A stretch of DNA of 64,000 nucleotides from NCBI GenBank assembly GCA_023414875.1, contig JAEZMV010000002.1, positions 186,001-250,000 on the forward strand. Direction: 5' to 3'. Below the pieces are notes generated by a model. It had not been told where the DNA came from, made no database searches, and worked only from the letters and a program-made list of their open reading frames with translations. Positions 9,776 to 17,894 of this stretch are shown one piece after another (positions within the stretch are counted from its first letter, which is position 1; each line of letters begins with the position of its first letter). Source of the DNA: Bacillota bacterium (GTDB taxonomy: Bacteria; Bacillota; Clostridia; Lachnospirales; Lachnospiraceae). The position numbers and the translations under genes are program-made.

Positions 9776-10474
9776 CTATATCTTTTCTACCAAACGGTTC
9801 AGCATTTTAACCGTATTACTGATTGCAATTTCTTCGAATTCCGAATACGCCATCTCAGCGCTGTGATCAGCCTTATCAGAGATTGCTCTTATGATAAGAA
9901 ATGGAATTTGATTTAGGTATGCCGTCTGTGCGATTGCCGCACCCTCCATCTCGGTGCAATAACCTCCGAAGGTTTCAACCAACCAGGCCTTCTTATTACT
10001 ATCCGATATAAACTGATCTCCGCTTACAATTCTCCCGGTATGAAGACCTACATTAGGTATCACCTCGGCACATACCTCCTGCGCAAGCTTAATCAGGTAC
10101 GAATCCGCCTGAAATACAGAGTTGACCATTCTGGGGATAACACCGTGCTCATATCCAAAGCCCGTCGCATCCATATCGTGTTGAAGGGTATCCGCAGAAA
10201 GAACAATATCTGCAATATCAATTTCATTCCTTAATGAGCCTGCTACTCCGGTATTAATTACAGCCTCGACCTGAAATAAGTCGGCCAGTATCTGTGTACA
10301 GACTGCGGCATTTACCTTACCGATCCCGCTTCTTACTACAACTACCTCCTTACCCTGAAGTTTTCCTTCATAAAAATCCATGGAAGCAATAGCTTTTATA
10401 GTAACATTCTGCATATGATCCTTTAAGATTTTTACCTCTTCGTCCATAGCACCGATGATTCCGAGTTTCTTCAT
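9776..10474 (-). CDS. mtnN: 5'-methylthioadenosine/S-adenosylhomocysteine nucleosidase
   Basis: 232-residue cytosolic nucleosidase that cleaves adenine from methylthioadenosine and S-adenosylhomocysteine in methionine salvage and the activated-methyl cycle, a step on the way to autoinducer-2. Family marks are the N-terminal IIGAMDEEV with the catalytic Glu (about 12-13), GIGKVNAA (about 50-57), SGDQFI (about 150-155), the EMEGAAIAQ purine-ribose site (about 172-180) and catalytic Asp in RAISDKAD (about 194-201). Length is typical. AGGAGG lies 6 nt before the ATG. Confidence 0.95.
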   Translation of the reverse strand: MKKLGIIGAMDEEVKILKDHMQNVTIKAIASMDFYEGKLQGKEVVVVRSGIGKVNAAVCTQILADLFQVEAVINTGVAGSLRNEIDIADIVLSADTLQHDMDATGFGYEHGVIPRMVNSVFQADSYLIKLAQEVCAEVIPNVGLHTGRIVSGDQFISDSNKKAWLVETFGGYCTEMEGAAIAQTAYLNQIPFLIIRAISDKADHSAEMAYSEFEEIAISNTVKMLNRLVEKI

Positions 10475-10631
10475 GTTCGTCCTCCTGATTACATGTATTT
10501 CATTTATTTTATCCTAAGAAGGAGCTAATTACAAATAAATTGTAATATAAAATAACGCAATTAGGATGAAGAGACACTGGGATGATTTGAAACCGCTTTC
10601 ATACCTTCCAGTTGATGTCGTATGTATTTCA

Positions 10632-11798
10632 TTATTTTAATCCCGACCACATCACTGCCGGTGCATGATATATTGGTTCGTGACACCATTCCTCGTTAAC
10701 AAATGGGATAAACCACGCTGCAACCAGTTTTTCAACCGGATCTATAATAAGACTGCAGCCCCCGGCTCCTTCATGGAAGAAGGTTCCCATGGAATAGAGA
10801 CTTGCTTCATTACAACGCATATCCGGTCCGAGACCATAACGGCGTACGCATCCACCCGCTCCCCAGCAGTAATCCTTAATGGTATGATCGGTATATAGGG
10901 CCGTCATCTTCTCAATCGCTTTTCTTCCGATGATACGGCTTCCATCGATATAGCCTCCCTGCTGTAGCATTGTCCCAAAGCGGCAAAGGTCATATGCCGT
11001 TGAATAGAGTTCTCCGCCGGTTCCGGGAATATTTCTAAAGATGATCTCTTCCTCATCCTCTTTATAGGTACCGTCTAATATCTCATTGACAAGCTTCTCG
11101 CGTCTTTCTGTCGGGCAATTGGTTCTGCTAACAATCTCCTTACGCTCAAAGCCAAAACCGGTATCCTTTAACCCACAGGGTTTAATAACATGCTCCATCA
11201 AATAGTCATTGGCAAATTGACCGCTTACTCTTGTTATTATCTCTCCAAGAATTACATATCCGAAGCTACAGTAAGCCCATTCTTCTCCGGGCTTTTTGAA
11301 CATACCGCAGCGCAAAGCCGCTGCAATCCAGTTCTTGCCCTTGTCTTCAACGATAAAGTCCCAGGGTGACACAAAATATTTATTCGGGAAGCAGCCGCCG
11401 TCCGGATGTAATCCGGAGGTATGGGACAACAGGTGGGCAATCATAATCCCGTCGAAGGGCTTCTCAGCAAACTCAGGAATGATTTCTCCAACAAGCTGGT
11501 TTGCTCTCAGCTTTCCGTCCTCAATCAGCTTCCAGATGGCTACCGCCGTAAATAATTTGGTGATGGAGGCAATCGGTTGAATGGTATCCGGCTGTACTTC
11601 TCTGTTATCATCTTCTCGATATGAGAGTTTTCCGATTGCATTGTTTGCAAATACCTTACCATCCCTTGCCAGACAGTAATTCGCTGAAATAATCTTCTTC
11701 TTTTGAATGAGATCCTCAAATAAGTGATTTAATACCGTAAGCCTGCTTCCATCATAGCCGACCTCTTCCGGTGAATAATCTGTTTTGAAACTGATCAT
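10632..11798 (-). CDS. Serine hydrolase, class C beta-lactamase/esterase fold
   Basis: 388 residues. The nucleophile motif is S78-I-T-K81 (SxxK) and the tyrosine motif is YCS in AYCSFGYVILGE (about 175-186), in place of the YxN of true class C beta-lactamases. A late HEGAGG segment stands where the KTG-like motif would be. There is no signal peptide, so it is probably a cytosolic esterase or D-aminopeptidase-like enzyme (EstB/family VIII type) rather than a resistance beta-lactamase. AAGGAGGG precedes the ATG. It is monocistronic. Confidence 0.82.
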   Translation of the reverse strand: MISFKTDYSPEEVGYDGSRLTVLNHLFEDLIQKKKIISANYCLARDGKVFANNAIGKLSYREDDNREVQPDTIQPIASITKLFTAVAIWKLIEDGKLRANQLVGEIIPEFAEKPFDGIMIAHLLSHTSGLHPDGGCFPNKYFVSPWDFIVEDKGKNWIAAALRCGMFKKPGEEWAYCSFGYVILGEIITRVSGQFANDYLMEHVIKPCGLKDTGFGFERKEIVSRTNCPTERREKLVNEILDGTYKEDEEEIIFRNIPGTGGELYSTAYDLCRFGTMLQQGGYIDGSRIIGRKAIEKMTALYTDHTIKDYCWGAGGCVRRYGLGPDMRCNEASLYSMGTFFHEGAGGCSLIIDPVEKLVAAWFIPFVNEEWCHEPIYHAPAVMWSGLK

Positions 11799-11965
11799 AT
11801 ATTCCCTCCTTATGGTATGATAATCCGGTGATGGTAACCTAGGTTATAAGCCAGAACTTTTCTTAGCTGTGCCATAGCCTACCAGTATACATGTAACATT
11901 TACCATTAAATGTATTGAAGTATTATACATGAATCGGGTAGAAATGTAAAATTAAAATTAAGGCA

Positions 11966-11994
11966 TTGCAAAATACCGGTGTGTGAGATACAAT
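11966..11994 (+). promoter_or_regulatory. Sigma-A promoter for the TSCPD-murG pair
   Basis: TTGCAA (11966-11971), 17 bp, TACAAT (11989-11994). The downstream gene starts at 12073 with GAAAGGA as ribosome site. Confidence 0.6.
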
Positions 11995-12072
11995 GTACTC
12001 GATTACGAGTGCCCTCTTAACAGAAGGTAACATACATTAGAATTAGAACATAGGGGAAGAAAGGATTTTGAC

Positions 12073-12324
12073 ATGACATATAAGACTTCGGGTGTATGCA
12101 GCCGTGAGATTAACTTTGAAATAGATGAAGCAACGAATACGGTAAAAGCAGTTCAATTTATGGGTGGCTGCTCTGGGAATGCCGGTGGGTTATCCCGACT
12201 TATCGTAGGAATGACTGTTGATGATGTGATTAGTAAACTGGAAGGAGTTAAGTGTGGTTTTAGACCCACCTCCTGCCCGGATCAATTAGCCAAAGCCTTA
12301 AAGAAATGGAGGGCAAATGAATGA
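12073..12324 (+). CDS. TSCPD domain protein (TIGR03905-like, four Cys)
   Basis: 83-residue protein made entirely of a TSCPD domain. Cysteines fall at about 9 (GVCSREI), 33 (GGCSGN), 57 (KCGF) and 64 in the hallmark TSCPD motif at its C-terminal side. The domain is also found fused to adenosylcobalamin-dependent ribonucleotide reductases, where it may bind metal or nucleotide; the stand-alone form has no proven role. It overlaps the next gene, murG, by four bases (ATGA), so translation of the two is probably coupled. Confidence 0.85.
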   Translation: MTYKTSGVCSREINFEIDEATNTVKAVQFMGGCSGNAGGLSRLIVGMTVDDVISKLEGVKCGFRPTSCPDQLAKALKKWRANE

Positions 12325-13385
12325 AACGCATCGTTTTGACAGGTGGGGGAACCGCCGGACACGTAACCCCATGCATTGCCTTACTTCCGGAATTACAAAA
12401 GGAAGGCTATGACATTCACTATATTGGTTCTTACAACGGAATCGAGCGAAAGCTAATTGAAGAATATCAAATCCCTTACCACGGAATATCCTCCGGAAAA
12501 CTTAGAAGATACTTTGATCCAAAGAATTTTTCGGATCCGTTCAAGGTAATGAAGGGCTATTTTGAAGCACGTAAATTGTTAAAAAAGTTAAAACCGGATA
12601 TTGTATTCTCAAAAGGCGGCTTTGTAACCGTGCCTGTTGTTCTGGCAGCTAAAAAACATAAAGTGCCCGTCATCATACATGAATCAGATATGACTCCGGG
12701 CTTAGCCAATAAACTTGCGATACCCTCTGCAACAAAGGTGTGTGCAAACTTTCCTGAAACCCTCAAGTATCTTCCTGCAGAAAAAGCCGTACTGACCGGA
12801 ACGCCGATCCGAAAGGAGCTTTTCTCCGGAAACAAAATCAGAGGACTTGATTTTTGTGGCTTCTCCGCAAATCGTCCAGTTATATTGGTAATCGGAGGAA
12901 GCACCGGTTCCAGAGCCATTAACGAAGTAATCCGTGGAATGCTTCCAACCTTACTTCGGGATTATCAGCTAATCCATCTCTGTGGAAAGGATAATCTGGA
13001 TCCCAAGTTAAATAATTTGGCTGGATACGTTCAATTCGAATACATTAAAAGTGAGTTAAATGATCTCTTTGCTGCTTCCGATCTAGTGATCTCCAGAGCC
13101 GGTGCAAATGCGATCTGTGAGCTTCTCGCTTTACGCAAGCCTAACATATTGATCCCCCTTCCCGCAGCCTCCAGCCGCGGCGATCAGATTCTGAATGCAG
13201 AATCCTTTGAACGTCAAGGATACTCACTGGTATTAAAGGAGGAGGAGTTAAGTATAAGCTGTCTCCTTGAATCAATCCAAAAGGTAATGGAAGCAAAGAA
13301 TACCTATGTAGAGGCAATGAATCATAGCGAATTAAATAACTCCATTGATACCATCGTAAAATTGATGAAAGAAAATATCAAATAA
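12321..13385 (+). CDS. murG: MurG, lipid II-forming GlcNAc transferase
   Basis: 354-residue GT28 enzyme that adds GlcNAc from UDP-GlcNAc to lipid I at the inner face of the membrane, giving lipid II. The N-terminal glycine loop is TGGGTAGHVTP (about 7-17), a second loop GGSTGSRAINE lies at about 193-203, and the C-terminal donor site contains SRAGANAICELLAL (about 256-269). Length is normal. It lies outside any division and cell wall cluster and instead follows a TSCPD gene with an ATGA overlap; GGAGGG within that gene is its ribosome site. A terminator follows. Confidence 0.95.
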   Translation: MKRIVLTGGGTAGHVTPCIALLPELQKEGYDIHYIGSYNGIERKLIEEYQIPYHGISSGKLRRYFDPKNFSDPFKVMKGYFEARKLLKKLKPDIVFSKGGFVTVPVVLAAKKHKVPVIIHESDMTPGLANKLAIPSATKVCANFPETLKYLPAEKAVLTGTPIRKELFSGNKIRGLDFCGFSANRPVILVIGGSTGSRAINEVIRGMLPTLLRDYQLIHLCGKDNLDPKLNNLAGYVQFEYIKSELNDLFAASDLVISRAGANAICELLALRKPNILIPLPAASSRGDQILNAESFERQGYSLVLKEEELSISCLLESIQKVMEAKNTYVEAMNHSELNNSIDTIVKLMKENIK

Positions 13386-13422
13386 ATACAGTAGAACGTG
13401 TACCCGCCAGGCGTACAATAAT

Positions 13423-13475
13423 AGTGCAGTCGGATTTGATCCCAGCGATGCTGGGAAAGTCTGCTGCACTTTTTA
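13423..13475 (+). terminator. Terminator after murG
   Basis: Outer stem AGTGCAG (13423-13429) with CTGCACT (13464-13470) and nested stem CCCAG/CTGGG (13441-13455), followed directly by TTTTT. Confidence 0.75.
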
Positions 13476-13588
13476 AATCTGTTACTCTAATGTTTTAATC
13501 CTCTTCTGATTCTGATGTTCATTTGGCTCTAGACCTATTAGGTTCCATCTTTTCAAGAAATACTTCTCTATTAGTTCTAATTCTCTTT

Positions 13589-13867
13589 GAGGCTTACTTT
13601 CATGAGATTTACTTTCATGAGACTTACTTTCATGAGACTTACTTTCATGAGACTACTTTCATGAGACTACTTTCATGAGACTTGCTTTTATGAGACTTGC
13701 TTTTATGAGACTTACTTTTATGAGACTTACTTTCATGAGACTTACTTTCATGAGACTACTTTCTTTGAGACTACTTTCATGAGACTTACTTTCATGAGAC
13801 TACTTTCTTTGAGACTACTTTCTTTGAGACTATTTTCTTTGTGTTTACCTTCATGCGTCTACTTATC
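13589..13867. repeat. Degenerate 14-15 bp tandem repeat array (about 19 units)
   Basis: Consensus GAGACTTACTTTCAT on the plus strand, repeated head to tail with unit lengths of 14 or 15 bp and scattered substitutions (TTTCTTT variants toward the right end). The array runs up to the stop codon of the HIT gene, whose transcript it would extend as a 3' tail. There are no spacers, so it is not CRISPR. Open frames across it are by-products of the repeat. Confidence 0.9.
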
Positions 13868-14278
13868 TTATAGATTTGCTGCAATTTTAGCAGCTAATTC
13901 AGCGGCTTCACCCTCCGCATATGTTCCATGCTCCCAGGTAATCCTTACAGTATCCTCCCGATATCTTGGAATTAGGTGAAAATGCAGATGAAATACGGTC
14001 TGTCCTGCTGCTTCTCCATTATTCTGTAAAAGGTTAATACCATCACAGCTTAACTCCTTCTGCATCGCATTGGTAAGCTGACGAGCTACCAAAAGTGCTT
14101 TGGAAGCAATATCGTCCTCCACATCTAGCAAATTCGTGCTATGCTTCTTTGGCAGGAGGACTATATGTCCCTTTGCTGCCGGGCTGATATCCATGATCGC
14201 TTTAAATTCTTCATCTTCGTATACGGTGGCCGAAGGAATCTCTCCGGCTATTATTTTGCAAAAAATACAATTACTCAT
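13868..14278 (-). CDS. HIT family nucleotide hydrolase/transferase
   Basis: 136-residue histidine-triad protein. The N-terminal CIFCKIIAGEIP (4-15) is typical of the HinT branch, and the catalytic triad is HLHFH in QTVFHLHFHLIPR (about 93-105). Proteins of this branch hydrolyse AMP-lysine, phosphoramidates or adenylated intermediates in the cytosol. The C-terminal Trp found in many HinT proteins lies in ITWEHGTY (about 113-120). AGGAGG precedes the ATG. The tandem repeat array abuts its stop codon. Confidence 0.93.
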   Translation of the reverse strand: MSNCIFCKIIAGEIPSATVYEDEEFKAIMDISPAAKGHIVLLPKKHSTNLLDVEDDIASKALLVARQLTNAMQKELSCDGINLLQNNGEAAGQTVFHLHFHLIPRYREDTVRITWEHGTYAEGEAAELAAKIAANL

Positions 14279-14452
14279 AATTATACCTCCTATGTCGATT
14301 ATTGTAACACTCTTTATATTGTATATTTTTCCATAATTTGATACTATCTATTTAGCATTACTTCGCTAACTCTACCCTTTACCCAATACTGTTAGGAAAC
14401 CTATGGTATCTATTCACCGTTTATAAAACAAACGGTATAGGAGGTTCGAATT

Positions 14453-15214
14453 ATGTTTTCGGAAGTAAATAATGATAACCTAGCCTGCATGGTGAAGTCC
14501 AATCCTGAATTCGAGACCATTCTTCAGACAATCATTGACGATTATAAGAAAACTACCTCGATGTTCGTGCATGAGCTACGTAATCCTTTATCTCTACTAA
14601 AGGGAACGATCCAATATATTGAATTAAAGCATCCTGAAGCAAAGGAGTATAAGTACTGGGATCAAGTACAGGACTTAATTGATGATTTGGAACGCTTGAT
14701 GGCAGATGCTTCTTTACTCAATGTGTGTAATTATATCTATAAGGAAAATGTGAATTTAGTCACCTTAGTTAATGGAATTACCAGCAGTTTTATGCCGCAA
14801 GCTTTAACTAAAGGTATTGAATTATCACTTACTATTGATCCGGAGAACGAAACTTATTTTTCTTCCTATCCCTGTGACGCCGGTAAGCTTAAGCAGGTAA
14901 TGAATAATCTTATCAAGAATGCATTTGAAGCTACCTCTCCGGGTGATTTCATACATATTAATTTATCCTACCTTCCCGGAGAATATCCCACGCCACCGAA
15001 GCTTTCGCTTAGTATAAGTAATAACGGCCAGCCCATTCCGGCAGATGTCCTTCAAAACATCTTTGTTCCGTTTGTAACTTACAAAAAAGGAGGTACCGGA
15101 GTAGGTTTGGCTCTCGTAAAAAAAATCGTCGATCTTCACTACGGAAGTATCAGCGTAGAGTCAAGCGAAACTATAACTTCCTTTACCGTACAGCTTCCTA
15201 TATTGGATGCTTAA
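14453..15214 (+). CDS. Orphan soluble sensor histidine kinase
   Basis: 253 residues with only the kinase core: a HisKA helix with phospho-acceptor His40 in FVHELRNPLSLL, an N box NNLIKNAFEA (about 155-164), G1 NNGQPIP (about 187-193) and G2 GGTGVGLALV (about 212-221). There is no membrane segment and no PAS or other sensor domain ahead of the His, so the input must come from a partner. No response regulator is adjacent. In a spore former such an orphan kinase is a reasonable candidate for the Spo0A route, but nothing in the sequence proves it. AGGAGG is the ribosome site. Confidence 0.85.
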   Translation: MFSEVNNDNLACMVKSNPEFETILQTIIDDYKKTTSMFVHELRNPLSLLKGTIQYIELKHPEAKEYKYWDQVQDLIDDLERLMADASLLNVCNYIYKENVNLVTLVNGITSSFMPQALTKGIELSLTIDPENETYFSSYPCDAGKLKQVMNNLIKNAFEATSPGDFIHINLSYLPGEYPTPPKLSLSISNNGQPIPADVLQNIFVPFVTYKKGGTGVGLALVKKIVDLHYGSISVESSETITSFTVQLPILDA

Positions 15215-15237
15215 AAACCCTTAAAATCATATCTTAG

Positions 15238-15280
15238 GCCTGTTACATTATTTTATAAAAATAATTAACAGGCTTTTTTA
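15238..15280 (+). terminator. Terminator after the histidine kinase
   Basis: Stem GCCTGTTA (15238-15245) with TAACAGGC (15266-15273), followed by TTTTTTA. Confidence 0.85.
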
Positions 15281-15578
15281 TTTTATAGGGCTAGGGTGTC
15301 AAAAGGTCTTCATTCGCAATACGCTGTTCCGCAAAGCGCTGCAAAATGTAGCGCTTGGATGAAGTAGGTTACGACTCTCATACAGTTACTCCTCGAATAA
15401 GCTACTGCATCACCTTAATCAAGTTTGATAATATGCAAATTGACGAAGTTTGACAGTAGACCTTTTACACTTAAATCTTCGTAGGAAAGTTCTCTGAACA
15501 TGCTTATGAACTAAAAAGCGCTTCGTACAGGATTCTCTCTCAGAGTGAAACAAAAATAATTTATGAGGGTATAAGGAA
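15281..15578. other. Intergenic stretch without a recognised gene
   Basis: About 300 bp between convergent genes. It contains a weak 7 bp hairpin around 15335-15355 (GCGCTGC with GTAGCGC) and a short minus-strand frame that lacks a ribosome site. I see no further feature. Confidence 0.5.
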
Positions 15579-16580
15579 TTATAATACATTAAATTGAAAT
15601 ACCTGATCAAAGGTGCGTAATGTCTTAAAGTTACCTTTGGCTGTTAACTCTCCTGACATGAACGCTCCTTGAAATGTAATCCGGCCAAGTACCAGCTTAT
15701 TCATGACGGCATGGGTCGTTTTTGCCATAACATCTGCATCGGGTTTGTCGCCGTAATAACATTTAAGGCGTTTTTTGTTAATTTCAACAATTAAGGTCTT
15801 TTTGACATCGGATAAGGTGATAGAATAGGAAGCTTCAAAGTCATCGATAGGATGGAAGTTATCTTTTAAATTTTTAATGAATTCCTGACCTGTTTCACCT
15901 TCATTGCTGCTATCCAGTATTTCTTTATAAAGCTGTGTCAGCTCTTCAATATCCTCTTTCTGCTTTTTCACATACGTATCATCAGAAACATACATTGACA
16001 GCTGTTCACTCTCCTGTGGTGTCAGCACGATGGAATTGCCTCTAAGGACATTCTGTTTGATAGCATCGATACTGGTCGGAAGCATCTTTGTTTTCTGGTG
16101 AATCATACGATAATATGCCTCAGCTTTTTTTTCAATAATGCTTGCATAATCCGAGCTCGTCTCAAATTCTACATGATCCTCCACATAAGCACTGATTCCA
16201 TTGCAGGGGATTCCCCCTAACAGCTCCCAGGCTTTAATGAGTGTCAGCTCAGCATCTCTCTCTCCATAGGTATTTGCTAAAACAATCGGTAGCATGTACA
16301 GCTTACTCAGCTTGTCCTTGTCAGCATAAAGCCAGCAGGCATCCAGAAACTGTTGCATCAGTCCTCCTATTCCCATCCACTCGACTGTGGTGGCCAGGAT
16401 TACTCCGTCCGCCTCTTTCAGCGTCTTTGGCAGCATGGAGATTGCATTCTTCTCTTCGTAAAGATTATATCTGTTTACCTGTACCCGGAGCTCTTCTAAA
16501 ACTGATGTAAGCTTACTCATAACATATAACGTAGGGTCTTCGATCAAACCTCTTCCGCCGTAATAGATATTAATTTTCAT
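15579..16580 (-). CDS. Flavodoxin-like/SCP2 fusion protein
   Basis: 333 residues in two parts. The N-terminal 170 or so residues look like an NADPH-dependent FMN reductase or flavodoxin fold (YYGGRG loop at 6-11, LKEADGVILATTVEWMGIGG flavin-loop region about 53-72). The C-terminal 100 residues resemble an SCP2 sterol-carrier/lipid-binding domain (DVKKTLIVEINKKRLKCYYG about 253-272, ending with the LTAKGNF block near 315). A charged helical linker joins them. The combination suggests a redox protein acting on or near a hydrophobic ligand; the substrate is unknown. AGGAGG lies before the ATG. Confidence 0.75.
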   Translation of the reverse strand: MKINIYYGGRGLIEDPTLYVMSKLTSVLEELRVQVNRYNLYEEKNAISMLPKTLKEADGVILATTVEWMGIGGLMQQFLDACWLYADKDKLSKLYMLPIVLANTYGERDAELTLIKAWELLGGIPCNGISAYVEDHVEFETSSDYASIIEKKAEAYYRMIHQKTKMLPTSIDAIKQNVLRGNSIVLTPQESEQLSMYVSDDTYVKKQKEDIEELTQLYKEILDSSNEGETGQEFIKNLKDNFHPIDDFEASYSITLSDVKKTLIVEINKKRLKCYYGDKPDADVMAKTTHAVMNKLVLGRITFQGAFMSGELTAKGNFKTLRTFDQVFQFNVL

Positions 16581-16681
16581 GCAATAACTCTCCTCCTACC
16601 GTTCTATGCTCTCGGTTCTATAATCTTAATCACTTCATGCATACTAACATTAATCCTACCATTCTTTTCGATAATTTAAAG

Positions 16682-17860
16682 CTATCCTTCAGATACAGGA
16701 ATTTTCTTTTGTGGTCTACGGTACAACAAAATTGCCAGTAAAATTCCTGCGATAAAGCCTCCAATATGGGCGGCCACATCAATCTGTACATTACCTACCC
16801 CGCCAAATAAGCTTACCCCGGCAAACATTATCATCTGTCTGCGACTAATTCCCTGAATCTGTCCCCGGTTCACTAAAATGATATAGAGCATCGCGCCCAC
16901 AACACCAAAGATTGCTCCTGATGCTCCTACGCTAAATACAGGTCGAAGGTTTACTTCTGCCTGGTACTGCCACATATTATAACTGATTGAAGTAATCCCT
17001 GCAACAATACCAGTGCCAAAATAAATCAAAAGATACTTCAATCTTCCCGCAACCCGTTCAAGATATACCCCCACAAAGAGCAGAACCACCATATTATTAA
17101 TCAGATGATTCCAATCTGCATGCATAAACATGGAGGTAAGAATCCGATAATACTCCTTTGATTCCTTGATAAAATACCAGGAAAGCGCACCCTTAAAATA
17201 CACCTCTTCCTTACTACCTAAAATCTGCGTATAACTGTAAAGCAAAAATATAATTGTGTTAACAACAATAATAGTCGTATTGAATAGGGTAAACTGTAGA
17301 AGTCTTGAGGTATTATGTCCAGACACAGACTCTCTCCGATCGAACGACTGCTCCGATCGATCTTGCCCTTGTTGCTCTTGTCCTTGATATCCTTGCTCTT
17401 GATATCCTTGTTCTTGGTTCCCAGTCCTATACTGTCCTTGTATTTGCTGCTCCTGTAGTTCTTCTTCTAATATCTGTTCAAGCTTTCTATCCAATCCTTC
17501 AAACACCTTTGACTGAGTCTCATAGATCATCAATCGGTACATATTAAGGTCGATGATCCAGTGACTATCTCCTTGATGACTGGAGCATAAATGTTTTACC
17601 CGGTCGGGAAACCGGGTAAATATTAGACTTAAATGCCGTACTCCATTCGGATGTGTTTTCAGATAATTAAGCTTCATTTGTTCCAATATATGCTCATACT
17701 GCTCAAGGGATAATTCATTCCCATTAATCAGATGTATGACGGACACAATATTAAGGGTATCACCCTGATTTAGATAGAAAAAATAAATCCCTTGAATATT
17801 TGATTCTACCCTTAGATAACCCATATCCCTTAATGCATTATTAAGTCTGTCATCAATCAT
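16682..17860 (-). CDS. Rhomboid family intramembrane serine protease
   Basis: 392 residues. An N-terminal cytosolic domain (about 1-130, not recognised) is joined by a Gln/Gly-rich linker of GYQEQ-like repeats (about 137-170) to a six-helix rhomboid core. The catalytic Ser is in SVGASGAIFG (about 305-314), the catalytic His in AAHIGGFIAG (about 365-374), and a conserved HADWNHLINN segment lies on the first loop. It should cleave membrane proteins within the bilayer; the substrate is unknown. The linker sequence is probably polymorphic because its DNA is a short tandem repeat. Just downstream of glpK with a 34 bp gap, so co-transcription is possible. Confidence 0.9.
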   Translation of the reverse strand: MIDDRLNNALRDMGYLRVESNIQGIYFFYLNQGDTLNIVSVIHLINGNELSLEQYEHILEQMKLNYLKTHPNGVRHLSLIFTRFPDRVKHLCSSHQGDSHWIIDLNMYRLMIYETQSKVFEGLDRKLEQILEEELQEQQIQGQYRTGNQEQGYQEQGYQGQEQQGQDRSEQSFDRRESVSGHNTSRLLQFTLFNTTIIVVNTIIFLLYSYTQILGSKEEVYFKGALSWYFIKESKEYYRILTSMFMHADWNHLINNMVVLLFVGVYLERVAGRLKYLLIYFGTGIVAGITSISYNMWQYQAEVNLRPVFSVGASGAIFGVVGAMLYIILVNRGQIQGISRRQMIMFAGVSLFGGVGNVQIDVAAHIGGFIAGILLAILLYRRPQKKIPVSEG

Positions 17861-17894
17861 GTTTAAAATCCTTTTCCAGTCAAAATTATATTAT

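Noticed and set aside
10632..11798. Beta-lactamase resistance gene
   Set aside because: No signal peptide, and the YxN and KTG motifs differ from class C enzymes; an esterase-like hydrolase is more likely.
13589..13867. CRISPR array
   Set aside because: Units are contiguous with no spacers, and no cas gene is in the window. The same holds for the arrays at 34630, 48036 and 24534.
13779..13979. 66-codon plus-strand open frame
   Set aside because: It is made of the tandem array and the antisense of the HIT gene end; no ribosome site.
15419..15610. 63-codon minus-strand frame after the flavodoxin-SCP2 gene
   Set aside because: Overlaps the end of that gene in another frame and has no ribosome site.
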